Shown here in pieces: positions 52,652-62,131 of a stretch of DNA of 64,000 nucleotides. The DNA lies in assembly GCF_019655335.1 (NCBI RefSeq), contig NZ_BPFD01000006.1, forward strand, positions 1 through 64,000, given 5' to 3'. Every line of letters begins with the position of its first letter. Position 1 is the first letter of the stretch. Both the position numbers and the translations under genes were made by a program. Source of the DNA: Shewanella hafniensis. Its GTDB lineage: Bacteria; Pseudomonadota; Gammaproteobacteria; Enterobacterales; Shewanellaceae. The notes under the pieces were generated by a model. It saw only the letters and a list, made by a program, of their open reading frames with translations, did not search any database and was not told where the DNA came from.

Positions 52652-53554
52652 ATGGCAACAAGCCAATGGCGATTAATTGCAGCAATCTGTTTTCTGGCGT
52701 TGACGGGTTGGAGCACCAAAGCGGTGAGTGCCGAAACCGATAAGCCGCCATTTTATCAAGTGCAATGGCAAGGAAAGAGCGCGTATCTGCTGGGCTCGAT
52801 TCATATTGGACGTGCCGATTTTTATCCTTTACCCACTCAAATTGAAACCGCGCTTAGTAAAGCGCAGGGCCTAGTCGTGGAAGTCGATATGAATAAAGCC
52901 GATAGCAATGCCTTGCTGCAACAATACGGCCGCGCCGATAAAACCAAAGGTTTAGATTGGCAGAGCCGAGATAAACAAACGGTTGAGAGCATGACGCCCT
53001 ATTGCGCTGCCACGGCCAATGTTTGTCAGTCGATTCAATCCTTCGCGCCTTGGCTGCAAGCCACGCAACTTAACTTAATGCGTTATAACAACTTAGGTTA
53101 CAGCACGGATTATGGTGTTGATATGCAGCTAATGGCCCGCCATGCGGCTTTACCTGTGTATCAATTAGAAACCGCCGAGTCGCAATTTCAGTTATTAGCG
53201 TCCTTTGATAGCCAAGCACAGTGGACTATGGTGCGTGAGGCCATTAGTACGTCGGATGCCGATCTTTTATCGTTAATTACGGCTTGGCGGTCGGGTAATG
53301 AAACTGAGCTTGATAACATAATGCAGGAGCAAATGGGCGGCGAGGACGACACTGAAATGCTAGAGAAAATTCTCTGGCGGCGAAACCATGTGATGGCCGA
53401 CGGCATTATAAAATTAATGGGCTCGACTGACGTGGCTTCACCATTATTTGTGGTGGTTGGTGCGGGTCATGTGGTGGGCGATAAGAGTGTGGTGCAATTG
53501 CTAGAACGAGCAGGCGCCAAAGTGAGCGCCTGCTGGAAACAGACTTGCCAGTAA
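52652..53554 (+). CDS. TraB/GumN-family protein
   Basis: This 300-residue protein has a signal peptide (about 9-27, ending VSAE) and the TraB/GumN (Tiki-like) fold. LLGSIHIGRADFYPLP at about 48-63 holds the first conserved G-S-I-H. GVDMQLMARHAALPVYQLET lies in the middle and GAGHVVGDKSVVQLLERAG near the end, with the second His. Relatives of this fold are metalloproteases, but the bacterial members have no settled substrate. It is exported to the periplasm and is transcribed alone. Confidence 0.85.
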   Translation: MATSQWRLIAAICFLALTGWSTKAVSAETDKPPFYQVQWQGKSAYLLGSIHIGRADFYPLPTQIETALSKAQGLVVEVDMNKADSNALLQQYGRADKTKGLDWQSRDKQTVESMTPYCAATANVCQSIQSFAPWLQATQLNLMRYNNLGYSTDYGVDMQLMARHAALPVYQLETAESQFQLLASFDSQAQWTMVREAISTSDADLLSLITAWRSGNETELDNIMQEQMGGEDDTEMLEKILWRRNHVMADGIIKLMGSTDVASPLFVVVGAGHVVGDKSVVQLLERAGAKVSACWKQTCQ

Positions 53555-53588
53555 TTGTTTAGGTCGCTGCGCTTAGAGCGACGCGCAT

Positions 53589-54362
53589 TTAACCTGTAGG
53601 ACTCTGCCCTAAAAAGTGTACATATCGACCCAGCGAAATATAGGGCTCGCGTTGTGAATACTCGAGCTCCATTTGCAGCAGTTTTTGATAATCGAAGTCC
53701 ACTGGCTGACTTTTTTTCAAATAGTCGTGGATCACCCGCACGCCAGACTGACAGATGAGTGACATCTGCCACTCGCTAAACCAATCTTTAACCTCTTGAA
53801 TATAAAGTGGGTGTGTGGGCGTTAGCCGTACTTTCTTCTTTACTTTTAAATCTGCGGCGACGTAATCGAAATTGCCCGACACTAAGGCATGAAAGCGCAT
53901 GGCTTCTTTGTTGTAAAACATCAAAGAGAATAATCCCGCGGGTTTAAGCATAGTGAGTAGGCCCGCCATCGTGGGCTTAGCATCCGTTAACCATTCGACG
54001 ACTGCATGGCACAATATGATATCGAAATAGCCATGTTGCTCGACCGACAGAGCTTGAATAGGCGCATGGATTAGCTGGATAGCTAATGGTTCAGGCGATG
54101 CATCTATCTGCTCTTGCGCTTGCGCCAACATCTCCGCCGAGATATCGCACAGCACCACTTCGTGGCCGAGGCGGGCTAATTTCTGGCTAAAGTAACCAAA
54201 ACCACCGCCCGCATCTAATACCCTGAGTTTTCTATCTCCCAGTTTTACTAGCGCAGGTGCGAGGTCGCGCCACAGTACAGCGGCACGAATGTCGCCTTTA
54301 GGCGTACCATAAATATTTTTCGCAAATTTTTGCGCGAGCTTATCAAAATTCTTATCTTGCAC
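53589..54362 (-). CDS. cmoM: tRNA 5-carboxymethoxyuridine methyltransferase
   Basis: CmoM (formerly SmtA) methylates cmo5U to mcmo5U at the wobble position of several tRNAs. The 257-residue product has the SAM motif LDAGGGFGYFS at about 49-59, LGHEVVLCDIS as motif II, and IILCHAVVEWL at about 110-120 in the motif IV place, with the family's YGTPKGDIR start. The start codon is GTG 54362; there is no in-frame ATG nearby. It is transcribed alone, next to a 690-base intergenic region that holds palindromic element copy 2. Confidence 0.87.
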   Translation of the reverse strand: MQDKNFDKLAQKFAKNIYGTPKGDIRAAVLWRDLAPALVKLGDRKLRVLDAGGGFGYFSQKLARLGHEVVLCDISAEMLAQAQEQIDASPEPLAIQLIHAPIQALSVEQHGYFDIILCHAVVEWLTDAKPTMAGLLTMLKPAGLFSLMFYNKEAMRFHALVSGNFDYVAADLKVKKKVRLTPTHPLYIQEVKDWFSEWQMSLICQSGVRVIHDYLKKSQPVDFDYQKLLQMELEYSQREPYISLGRYVHFLGQSPTG

Positions 54363-54580
54363 GTGATAACTAGGTTAAAGAGAGTGGAACGATAGTGTGG
54401 CACAGACGTAAATTTTTCGCACTCAGGAGATGTTATCGCCGAGTCGAGATGGGTAAATTTGTATCATAATATTTTAATTCATTGATTTTATTTGTAGTAA
54501 TTATTCCTACTAAACTTAGGGATACACAGAACTCTGTCCTCTGGGTTATAATCACGCCGTTTTCGACAAACCTGACTCTA

Positions 54581-54894
54581 TATACCCAAGCGACCTGAAA
54601 ATACGAGTTTCAGAGCGCCTAGGGTGCTTCAATTCAAGGCGCATCAATGACAGAATGTCGGCCACCTTTTGAATTGATGCAACACGGAAGTGAAGTGCCC
54701 TAGACGCTCCGTCCCGGCGGGTTTTAACGCACTTTATGCTGTGTTGGTTATTTTGAACTTAGTCCACTAGGTCCGCAAATAACCGCAATCGCCATGGATG
54801 GCGTGAATGCCATTTATGCAGGAGCAATAAAGGGCCTTGCCTAAAGTGCGTTAAATTCCCGCTGAATCCTGCATTTTCAGGTTGTTTGGGTATA
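54581..54894. mobile_element. Palindromic MITE-like element, copy 2
   Basis: The ends are TATACCCAAGCGACCTGAAAAT and its near-inverse ATTTTCAGGTTGTTTGGGTATA. It matches the element at 17455-17715 over its whole length except for an internal 49-bp segment (about 54784-54832, containing gccatggatggc). Stems seen in copy 1 are preserved by paired changes (for example CCAGGG/CCCTGG there, CTAGGG/CCCTAG here). It lies in the cmoM-MaoC intergenic region, interrupts no gene and encodes no protein. Confidence 0.85.
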
Positions 54895-55056
54895 GTTGTC
54901 CATTCGGTGAGTCAGCATCAGCCCTTATTAAGACGCAGCGCTGCCTGTTTTACACTCGTTATCAACTTGATTGAGCAGACGTTACTCGTCTGTGCGGGGT
55001 AATTTATGGCAATGCATTTATGTGCCAAGGGATAGTTAATTAAAAGGTACTCAGAC
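54895..55056. other. Leader region of the MaoC-like gene
   Basis: No gene is seen. Together with 54363-54580 it makes up the rest of a 690-base gap whose middle is the palindromic element. A promoter for the MaoC-like gene is expected here, but none can be named with confidence. Confidence 0.4.
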
Positions 55057-55920
55057 TTGAATAATGCATATTGTGTTGAATTGAACGCGATGCCGTCGCT
55101 GTTTTCTCTTTATCGCAAGATCTTCTTTGGCCGTAAGCCGGGTTGGGATCAGCAACCGCTGCCCTATATAAAGGTGACTGCGCCGCATGTGACTGTGTCT
55201 GAAACTAAAGTAAGCCAATATGCGCAGGTGTGTGGTTTTCAATTTGACGGTAAAGTGCTGCCGCCAACCTATTTGTATGTGATGGCATTTCGCCTGCATG
55301 CGGTGATTTTTACCCACGATGGCATCACTTTCCCGCTGCTTGGGATGATCCACCTAAAGAACCGCATTCAAGTGTATCGCCCTGTAACGGTTGACGAGAC
55401 TTTCTCCCTCGAGTGCGCCTTGACGACGAGCCGTGAGACGGATTCTGGCTTAGAATTTGAATTTGTGTCTAAGGCGTTTGTGGGTGAAGAACTCGTTTGG
55501 GAATCGCTTTCCACCTATTTATATCGTATCGATGTCGCTGGACGTCGGGTTCGTCCACCTAAAGCCATTGATATGGCGTGGGAAACGCCACAAAGCTGGA
55601 GTTTGAGTGAAGATTTAGGTCGTCGTTATGCTAAGGCATCTGGTGACTATAACTTGATCCACTTGCATCCTGTGCTCTCAAAGCGTTTTGGTTTTGATCG
55701 CGTGCTCGCCCATGGTATGTGGTCTAAGGCCCGTTGTTTGGCGGAGTTGATGCCAAGTATTGGCGATCGTCCATTTACTGTGGATGTGACCTTTAAACTG
55801 CCACTCTTGATGCCTGCCGATGTTGGATTTGGCTATGAGCAGAATGCTAATAATATGGTATTTGAGTTACGTGACAGCAAAGGTCGTCGCCCTCATTTAA
55901 GTGGCGATGTGCAGTTTTAA
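55057..55920 (+). CDS. MaoC-like hot-dog dehydratase family protein
   Basis: The 287-residue product contains two hot-dog folds. The C-terminal one carries ASGDYNLIHLHPVLSKRFGF at about 191-210, with the Asp and His of (R)-specific enoyl-CoA hydratases, and VLAHGMWSKARCLAEL just after. It could hydrate enoyl-CoA or handle a polyketide or lipid thioester. The first in-frame start is TTG 55057, with AAAAGG ten bases before it; ATG 55090 is an alternative. It is transcribed alone and followed by a strong terminator. Confidence 0.82.
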   Translation: MNNAYCVELNAMPSLFSLYRKIFFGRKPGWDQQPLPYIKVTAPHVTVSETKVSQYAQVCGFQFDGKVLPPTYLYVMAFRLHAVIFTHDGITFPLLGMIHLKNRIQVYRPVTVDETFSLECALTTSRETDSGLEFEFVSKAFVGEELVWESLSTYLYRIDVAGRRVRPPKAIDMAWETPQSWSLSEDLGRRYAKASGDYNLIHLHPVLSKRFGFDRVLAHGMWSKARCLAELMPSIGDRPFTVDVTFKLPLLMPADVGFGYEQNANNMVFELRDSKGRRPHLSGDVQF

Positions 55921-55943
55921 GTCGCATTCAATAATACATATAA

Positions 55944-55974
55944 CAACGGCGCCTTCTGGCGCCGTTGTTGTTTA
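55944..55974 (+). terminator. Rho-independent terminator
   Basis: CAACGGCGCC TTCT GGCGCCGTTG is a perfect 10-bp stem followed by TTGTTT. It ends the MaoC-like gene and may also act on the convergent aldo/keto reductase gene. Confidence 0.82.
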
Positions 55975-56000
55975 TGGTTGTTGCGTTTGGGAGGTAAAAA

Positions 56001-56891
56001 TTAAGGTACGCTGTGACCCATAGATGCCTGCCAAATACTGAACCATTGCTGGCGATCGAGCTGGATCTCATTGGAGGCAACGGCGCGCTTTATCCGCTCG
56101 ATATTGCCACTGCCGATAAGCGGCACGGGTCGGCTTGGTAGCATACGAACCCAGGCATAAATCACTTGGCTGATATCTTGGGCTCCCACTTGCTCGGCGA
56201 TGAGCTTGAGGGTTTGATGCAAGCGAACCGCCTGTGGGTTCGTGGTTTCAAAAATCTTTCCGCCTGCTAAGCACGACCAAGCCATAGGCCGAATACGACG
56301 TTGCTGGCACAGATCGAGCGTACCGTCGTGTAAGGTGCTCATCGCCAGTGGCGAGAGTTCCACTTGATTGGTGACTAAAGGGGCATCTAAGCGCGATTGC
56401 AACAAGGAAAACTGTGCATTAGTGAAGTTCGATACGCCAAAATGTTGTACTTTGCCTGCTTGCTTGAGGCTCTTAAATGCCTCGGCGACCGCATCAGCGT
56501 CCATTAGGGGATCGGGCCTGTGGATCAGCAGCAGATCTAAATAATCGGTATTAAGCTGTTTAAGGGAATGCTCGACACTGGCAATAATATGCTCACAGGA
56601 AGTGTCGTAGTGATTGACGTAGCGCTCAGGGCGGCACGCAAACGCGGGTTTAATACCGCATTTACTGACAATTTGCATCTGTTGGCGCAGTGCTGGCTTT
56701 AAGGCTAATGCCTCGCCAAACAAGGTTTCGCATTGATATTCGCCATAAATATCAGCGTGATCCATAGTGGTCACGCCTAATTCTAGGTATTGCTCAATCA
56801 GGCTAAGGCGCTGCATGGGCGTCATGTCCCAGCTTTCCATTCGCCAGAAACCAGCAACAAATTCAGAAAAAGTGAAATGGGACTCGCTCAT
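56001..56891 (-). CDS. Aldo/keto reductase (YdhF-like)
   Basis: The 296-residue product is an NADPH-dependent aldo/keto reductase close in length to E. coli YdhF (298). Visible features are FVAGFWRMESWDM near the start, MDHADIYGEYQCE with catalytic Asp and Tyr at about 44-50, the Lys in IVSKCGI, and LLIHRPDPL with the catalytic His at about 137. VNHYDTSCEHI and SPLAMSTLHDGTLD are typical of the YdhF group. ATG 56891 follows AGAGGA; the frame upstream to 56972 is not conserved. The substrate is unknown. Confidence 0.87.
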   Translation of the reverse strand: MSESHFTFSEFVAGFWRMESWDMTPMQRLSLIEQYLELGVTTMDHADIYGEYQCETLFGEALALKPALRQQMQIVSKCGIKPAFACRPERYVNHYDTSCEHIIASVEHSLKQLNTDYLDLLLIHRPDPLMDADAVAEAFKSLKQAGKVQHFGVSNFTNAQFSLLQSRLDAPLVTNQVELSPLAMSTLHDGTLDLCQQRRIRPMAWSCLAGGKIFETTNPQAVRLHQTLKLIAEQVGAQDISQVIYAWVRMLPSRPVPLIGSGNIERIKRAVASNEIQLDRQQWFSIWQASMGHSVP

Positions 56892-57095
56892 GCTGTTCCT
56901 CTTGGGGACTGTGTGCTTTTGATTTATAGGGCGCAGGGCAAAATATTTGATGCAGATTAAGGAATCGCTCATTAACCCTTTCGATGGCTATATATCTTAA
57001 AGCCAATCACCTAATATCCGCCCTATTCAATGAGTGTTGTGCTTAGCAACCCCTCATACTAAACCAAAGCGTATCTGAAAGGGAGAAATCGACGC

Positions 57096-58853
57096 ATGCT
57101 GACAGATATGGATATTTCGAGTCGCGCAAGCCTTAAAAACATCACCGAACTGGGCACCGACTTAGGCCTGTTACCCGAAGAGATGATGCTATTTGGTCAC
57201 ACTAAAGCCAAGGTGGAGCTTAGTGTGTTGCAGCGTTTAGCGGGGCAACGCAAAGGTAAATTGATTATCGTCACCGCAGTTACGCCTACACCCCACGGCG
57301 AAGGTAAAACGGTGACGAGCATTGGCTTAACACAATCGTTAAATGCCATAGGCCAAAAGGCCTGTGCTTGTATTCGCCAGCCCAGCATGGGACCTGTGTT
57401 TGGGGTGAAAGGCGGTGCTGCGGGTGGCGGTTATGCGCAAGTGGTGCCCATGCAAGAGATGAACTTACATCTCACGGGCGATATTCACGCCGTCAGCAGT
57501 GCCCACAATTTAGGGGCGGCGGCGATTGCGGCGCGGCTATTTCACGAGGCGCGCTTAGGTAAAGCAGAATTTGAAGCGCAATCCGGACAAGCATTTTTGG
57601 CTATCGATCCCAAGGAGATCCGCTGGCATCGAGTAGTCGATCATAATGATCGCAGCCTTAGGCAAATCCAGGTGGGCTTAGGCGACAATAACGGCCCAGA
57701 GTACGGATCTAGCTTTGATATTACCGCCGCCTCTGAGTTGATGGCGATTTTAGCCTTAAGTCATGATTTGGCGGATCTGCGGGCGCGGATCGGTCGTTTA
57801 GTGCTGGCCTTAAATACCCAAGGGCAAGTGATTACCGCCGACGATTTAGGTGTGGCTGGCGCGATGACGGCCATCATGGCCGATGCAATAAAACCGACGT
57901 TAATGCAGACCTTAAATGGCTCGCCTTGCCTTATTCATTCAGGGCCCTTTGCCAATATTGCCCACGGTAACTCTTCGATCATTGCCGATGATATTGCCCT
58001 CAGGTTGGCGGACTTTGTGGTGACTGAAGGCGGTTTCGGCTCGGATATGGGCTTTGAAAAGTTCTGTAATATCAAAGTACGTCAATCGGGGCAGGCGCCA
58101 GCCGCCGCTGTGTTGGTGACGACTTTAAAAGCGCTGAAGGCCAATAGTGGCTTGGTATCTGAGGCGGATAGCAATGTATCAAATATCCATGTGCCAAACA
58201 TAAGCGCGACAAACAGCAATGCCCTTGATAAGGCTCGACTCGAAGCGGGCTTTGCAAATTTAAACTGGCATATCAACAATGTGGCGCGTTATGGCGTTCC
58301 TGTGGTGGTGGCTATTAATCGTTTCGCCACTGATTCTGATGCTGAGTTGCAATGGCTAACGGAAGCCGTCAATGCGAGCGCTGCCTTTGGCTGTGAAATT
58401 AGCGATGCCTTCAGCCAAGGGGAAGCGGGCGCTATCGCCTTAGCGCAAACTGTGGTTCGCGCCGCTGAAACTAAAAGTCAGTTCAAGCTGTTATATCCAG
58501 ATGAAGCCTCATTGGAGGCTAAGTTATCCACCTTAGCCGAAGTAGGCTATGGCGCTAAAGGCGTGAGTCTGTCTATCGAGGCGAAACAACAGGCGCAGCA
58601 ACTGACCGCGCTTGGCTATGGACATTTGCCTTTGTGTATGGCTAAAACGCCGTTATCCATTAGCCACGATCCTAGCTTAAAGGGTGTTCCTAAGGATTTT
58701 GTGGTGCCAGTGCGAGAGTTAGTGTTACATGCGGGGGCGGGATTCATTACCGCCTTAGTGGGTAATGTGATGACTATGCCAGGACTTGGGCTGAAACCGG
58801 GATACTTGAAAATCGATATTGATGCCAAAGGCGAGATAGTCGGTTTGGGCTAA
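57096..58853 (+). CDS. fhs: Formate-tetrahydrofolate ligase
   Basis: Fhs makes 10-formyl-tetrahydrofolate from formate, ATP and tetrahydrofolate. The 585-residue length is slightly above the usual 555-560, and an insert of about 20 residues rich in Ser and Asn near 355-375 ([16 protein letters not shown]) accounts for it. The P-loop [11 protein letters not shown] is at about 66-76. [19 protein letters not shown] and [17 protein letters not shown] are further signature stretches. It gives this organism a route for formate into one-carbon metabolism. It is transcribed alone. Confidence 0.95.
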   Translation: MLTDMDISSRASLKNITELGTDLGLLPEEMMLFGHTKAKVELSVLQRLAGQRKGKLIIVTAVTPTPHGEGKTVTSIGLTQSLNAIGQKACACIRQPSMGPVFGVKGGAAGGGYAQVVPMQEMNLHLTGDIHAVSSAHNLGAAAIAARLFHEARLGKAEFEAQSGQAFLAIDPKEIRWHRVVDHNDRSLRQIQVGLGDNNGPEYGSSFDITAASELMAILALSHDLADLRARIGRLVLALNTQGQVITADDLGVAGAMTAIMADAIKPTLMQTLNGSPCLIHSGPFANIAHGNSSIIADDIALRLADFVVTEGGFGSDMGFEKFCNIKVRQSGQAPAAAVLVTTLKALKANSGLVSEADSNVSNIHVPNISATNSNALDKARLEAGFANLNWHINNVARYGVPVVVAINRFATDSDAELQWLTEAVNASAAFGCEISDAFSQGEAGAIALAQTVVRAAETKSQFKLLYPDEASLEAKLSTLAEVGYGAKGVSLSIEAKQQAQQLTALGYGHLPLCMAKTPLSISHDPSLKGVPKDFVVPVRELVLHAGAGFITALVGNVMTMPGLGLKPGYLKIDIDAKGEIVGLG

Positions 58854-58891
58854 CGTTTAGATTCAATACAAACGTTTAGATTCAATACAAA
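58854..58891 (+). repeat. Tandem 19-bp repeat after fhs
   Basis: The unit cgtttagattcaatacaaa occurs twice in perfect tandem, and a diverged third start (cgcttagatacaaaa) follows. It begins one base after the fhs stop. Confidence 0.85.
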
Positions 58892-59013
58892 CGCTTAGAT
58901 ACAAAACTAACTGTGCTGAGATAGAAAAGGGCGAGCTGACAGCTACGCCCTTTGACTCAGTTAATGTGCTAATACTGTTTTAGTGCTAACGCTTTAGCGC
59001 TGTTTTAAAACGG

Positions 59014-60663
59014 TTATTTCGTGGTTTGATAGATATGCACATCGCGCTGCGGGAACGGAATGCTGATCCCTTCGGCGTCAAAGCGCATTTTCACTTCGCG
59101 GGTAATGTCCCAATACACTTCCCAGTAATCTTCCGGTTTTGCCCATGGGCGCACGATAAAGTCCACCGAAGATTCTCCTAGCAGATGCAGTTTAATCGTC
59201 GGCTCTGGCAATGGCTGTACTTTAGGATGGGCCTCGACGATGGATTTGAGAATCGCTTCAGCATGTTCTATGTTGTCGCTGTAACCAATACCAAATGTCA
59301 TATCCACCCGGCGTTGGTGCTCGACCGTGATGTTGTTAATAGTGTCGCCCCAAATCTTATTATTAGGAATAATAAGACGTTGGTTATCCATGGTTTTTAT
59401 CGTGGTCGAGACCAAACTCATGTGGCTCACTCGACCTGTGACGCCAGCGGCGTTGATCAAGTCTCCCACATCGTAGGGACGATAAATTAAGATCATCATC
59501 CCAGAGGCAAAGTTCGACAGAGTATCTTGCAAGGCAAAACCAATAATCACACCCGCGATACCAAAGCCTGCGAGCAGCGGCCCAAGTTCGATCCCAAGTT
59601 GAGACAGGGCGATCAAGAGTCCGATAGTAAAGACGGCTTTGCCTGATAGCGAAGTAAAGAAGTCTTGTAATAACTTGCTCAAATTCAATTTAGAATTGCT
59701 AACAGTATTCTTCACTATCTGTTTGGCTAACTTACCCGCGAGACCCGCGATAAATAAGATCAAGCAGAATACAAATAACTTAAACACGACCGTAGGGCCA
59801 TGATTTATCGCTTGTTCCTGCGCCGTGTTCAGCCATTGCTCGATTAAGCTTGAGGCCACATCAAAGCTCAACACATCCTGAGTAATATCGCCTGACACAC
59901 TGAACAAGGTCTTTTTCAGCGCGGCAGTATCTTGGCCTAAAGCATCGAGTAAGTTGATGTCGATATTTAAGCTTTGGCTATTTTGGGCTAAGCGTTCCTT
60001 TAGCATCATCACGTGGCTGGTTTGCGCCGACGTAACGTCTTTACCTGCACTGGTTGCGGTATCGACTGCGGCTTGCAGTTGCTGCTGAGTGTAAGTCACT
60101 AAACTTTCGAGCATATCTGCACGCGCAATTAAAATTTGCAGCAGTGACTTTTGCGCTTCACTAATATCTTGGCCAACTTGTTCGAGCCAATTGAGTGTCT
60201 CGAGTTGTTGTTTGTAATAGGTGTCTTTGTCTAATTCGCGCTTAGCGATATCGAGCAGAATCGCATCATCTTTACCTGAGCCTAATTGCTGCTCTAATTT
60301 ATCAATGTTGTCATCGATATAGCTATCAATCTGTTGGATGTAGTTCAATTGCCCTTGGATCAATGGCTGCAGAAAAGCACTGTCGATCGGTGTTGCTTCG
60401 AGCAGATCTTTAATCTTATTACGTAACTGTAAGGTTTTGTTTTGAATGCGATATTCGACAATCGTCTTCAACTCACCTTTTGCATGTTTTAGTTTATGGA
60501 TATCGGTATCGATAGCCTGTTGCAACATAGCCAGTTCAGCTTTGACCGCCACAGGTGTGGTTGATGTGTTATCGGTTACCGCGACAGGTTCGGCTTGCGT
60601 TGGAGATGAAAGGCTTAACAATGGAATAAATAGGGCAAACACTAGAGCGAGGTAGCGATGCAT
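59014..60663 (-). CDS. MscS-family mechanosensitive channel
   Basis: The 549-residue product has a signal peptide (ending about TQA at residue 24), a long periplasmic helical domain (about 30-270) and about four TM helices. Next come the pore helix region (GLLIALSQLGIELGPLLAGFG), the MscS beta domain (GFALQDTLSNFASGMMILIYRP in parts) and the cytoplasmic cage ending HIYQTT. The size and periplasmic domain match the YbdG/YnaI-like or Ttg-type mid-sized members. It protects against hypo-osmotic shock. Expression is monocistronic. Confidence 0.9.
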   Translation of the reverse strand: MHRYLALVFALFIPLLSLSSPTQAEPVAVTDNTSTTPVAVKAELAMLQQAIDTDIHKLKHAKGELKTIVEYRIQNKTLQLRNKIKDLLEATPIDSAFLQPLIQGQLNYIQQIDSYIDDNIDKLEQQLGSGKDDAILLDIAKRELDKDTYYKQQLETLNWLEQVGQDISEAQKSLLQILIARADMLESLVTYTQQQLQAAVDTATSAGKDVTSAQTSHVMMLKERLAQNSQSLNIDINLLDALGQDTAALKKTLFSVSGDITQDVLSFDVASSLIEQWLNTAQEQAINHGPTVVFKLFVFCLILFIAGLAGKLAKQIVKNTVSNSKLNLSKLLQDFFTSLSGKAVFTIGLLIALSQLGIELGPLLAGFGIAGVIIGFALQDTLSNFASGMMILIYRPYDVGDLINAAGVTGRVSHMSLVSTTIKTMDNQRLIIPNNKIWGDTINNITVEHQRRVDMTFGIGYSDNIEHAEAILKSIVEAHPKVQPLPEPTIKLHLLGESSVDFIVRPWAKPEDYWEVYWDITREVKMRFDAEGISIPFPQRDVHIYQTTK

Positions 60664-60897
60664 AGGAATGGTCTTAAGTTGAAATATGTTTGGCTATGAT
60701 AGTGGCTGCCGGATTGACTGTAAAACGCCGTCGCGTGAAATTGGCCTCGGAGCTAAGGTTTTTTGTAGTAGGGGTGTATTAGGCTTATTGCTGGTACCCG
60801 TATCTTCGACAATATTAGCCTTTTATCAGCATTTGCTGGCCGTAGTCTGGCTGGGATCTGGTAAACTTGCGCATCGCTATTTAGGAATCGTGTTTTC
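60664..60897. other. Intergenic region between the MscS-type gene and the zinc-ribbon protein
   Basis: Open frames here have no ribosome-binding site and unusual composition, so none is called. The region should contain the divergent promoters of the two flanking genes. Confidence 0.4.
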
Positions 60898-61227
60898 ATG
60901 TTGTGTTCCCATTGTAATCAGTACATCAAGGTCAGTGATATCACCCAGCAAAGAGGCAAAGGTTTTGATGCTCAAGTGCGTTGTCCCCACTGCACCGCTT
61001 GGTTAGGCCGTAGCCCAACATTGGCTAAGCTTAAGTTATTGGGCTTTTATTTGAGTGTGTTTACGGCGGGATACAGTTATTTTGATGCCTCAGTGCGGCA
61101 CTTTGCGATCCCAGTGATGATTTTTTCGCTGATGTTGTTGTTTGTGAGTCACTTTATGGACCAAGTGATCACCATTGAAGCGCCGGAACCCGTCGATGAT
61201 AGTGACCAAAGACAGAAGTACCGATAA
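60898..61227 (+). CDS. Zinc-ribbon two-helix membrane protein
   Basis: The 109-residue product starts MLCSHCNQYI, and Cys3, Cys6, Cys29 and Cys32 (CPHC) form a zinc-ribbon motif. Two hydrophobic helices follow (about 45-62 and 70-88). A short acidic tail (EAPEPVDDSDQ) ends the chain. I do not recognise a function; small zinc-ribbon membrane proteins of this kind occur widely in Shewanella. AGGA lies 12 bases before the ATG. Confidence 0.68.
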   Translation: MLCSHCNQYIKVSDITQQRGKGFDAQVRCPHCTAWLGRSPTLAKLKLLGFYLSVFTAGYSYFDASVRHFAIPVMIFSLMLLFVSHFMDQVITIEAPEPVDDSDQRQKYR

Positions 61228-61342
61228 CAAGAAGACAATTTGTTGATGCGCAAATGAGTCGAGTGCCTTTAGCGGGCGCTCAAGGTATAGCGAAGCAGGT
61301 GTTTATTGTGGCGAATTATCGCCGTCGCGAGTGGGCCTTTGC

Positions 61343-61468
61343 TTACTGAACGACTTGTTCTTGGGCCGCTAATGAGTGCTCAACGTAGTAAATTCCACCA
61401 AATATCACCACGCTGAAAATCACTATCCCTAAGATAATCCCTAAGTTTTCACGAAAAAATGCTAGCAT
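61343..61468 (-). CDS. Predicted 41-residue single-span membrane protein
   Basis: The minus strand from ATG 61468 encodes 41 residues, beginning MLAFFRENLGIILG, then a hydrophobic helix to about residue 27 and ending EHSLAAQEQVVQ. AAAAGG lies eight bases before the start. The hydrophobic helix between a basic-aromatic start and an acidic tail is the usual build of bacterial small membrane proteins. No family is recognised. Confidence 0.55.
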   Translation of the reverse strand: MLAFFRENLGIILGIVIFSVVIFGGIYYVEHSLAAQEQVVQ

Positions 61469-61758
61469 GTGAGTTGCCTTTTGGTGGTTGAAAATGGACG
61501 CCATATCGAGCTCAATTTTGCCGCTGTGCTCGCTGACATAAAAACTAAATACACTATAGTTACACTCACTTAAGCTAATCTTAAATGCACTCTTTTAGCA
61601 GCATTCCCGCAAGGATTCGCCGTAATGGGCGAGGCCAGTTGTCGCTAAGATTACCCACCTCAAATATCTTGTAACCTTTTGCAAAGTGATTACCTTATTG
61701 CAACTTGCTATGGCCCTGACATAGACTTATGCAACTTTTTAACTATGGGGACGACTGA

Positions 61759-62049
61759 GTGAGACTTAAACGTCACATTAGACGCACGATTTCGATATGG
61801 CTTTCGGCCATCTTGATATTGCTGTCTTTTGCCGCCTCAGCCCATAGTGTGACCCATCTTGACGATGGGGCTAAGACCCACTGTACCCTGTGCTTCCATC
61901 AGCACCAGCTCAACAAGATTCTATTGACCCAACCGCTGACGCTTAATTTAGGCGTACAGCATTTCGATGTGGTCGAATTTGTTTTACCCCCCTCCATTTC
62001 TGAACACGTCAGTGTTTATCGCAGTCGTGCGCCTCCTGTCACGCTCTAA
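61759..62049 (+). CDS. Small secreted Cys/His protein at the head of a zinc-uptake locus
   Basis: The 96-residue product begins with a basic segment and a signal-like helix (about 11-28, ending ASAHS), then has HLDDGAKTHCTLCFHQHQ at about 33-50. The CxxC flanked by four His residues suits metal binding. The remainder is short and without motifs. Start GTG 61759 has ATGGGGACGACT before it. It lies 80 bases upstream of a His-rich outer-membrane protein and a ZnuA-like gene on the same strand, so it is probably involved in zinc acquisition. The family is close to DUF2946-type small proteins but not certain. Confidence 0.55.
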   Translation: MRLKRHIRRTISIWLSAILILLSFAASAHSVTHLDDGAKTHCTLCFHQHQLNKILLTQPLTLNLGVQHFDVVEFVLPPSISEHVSVYRSRAPPVTL

Positions 62050-62131
62050 ATCAACTCAAACATTTTAACTTATTGTATTTCTTGATGACTTTATATCAGT
62101 CGTCGAGTGCTAGTTGTATTTTGGAGATATC

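Noticed and set aside
60686-61006. Open frame of 106 codons overlapping the zinc-ribbon protein gene
   Set aside because: It overlaps that gene in another frame, has no ribosome-binding site and no protein-like pattern.
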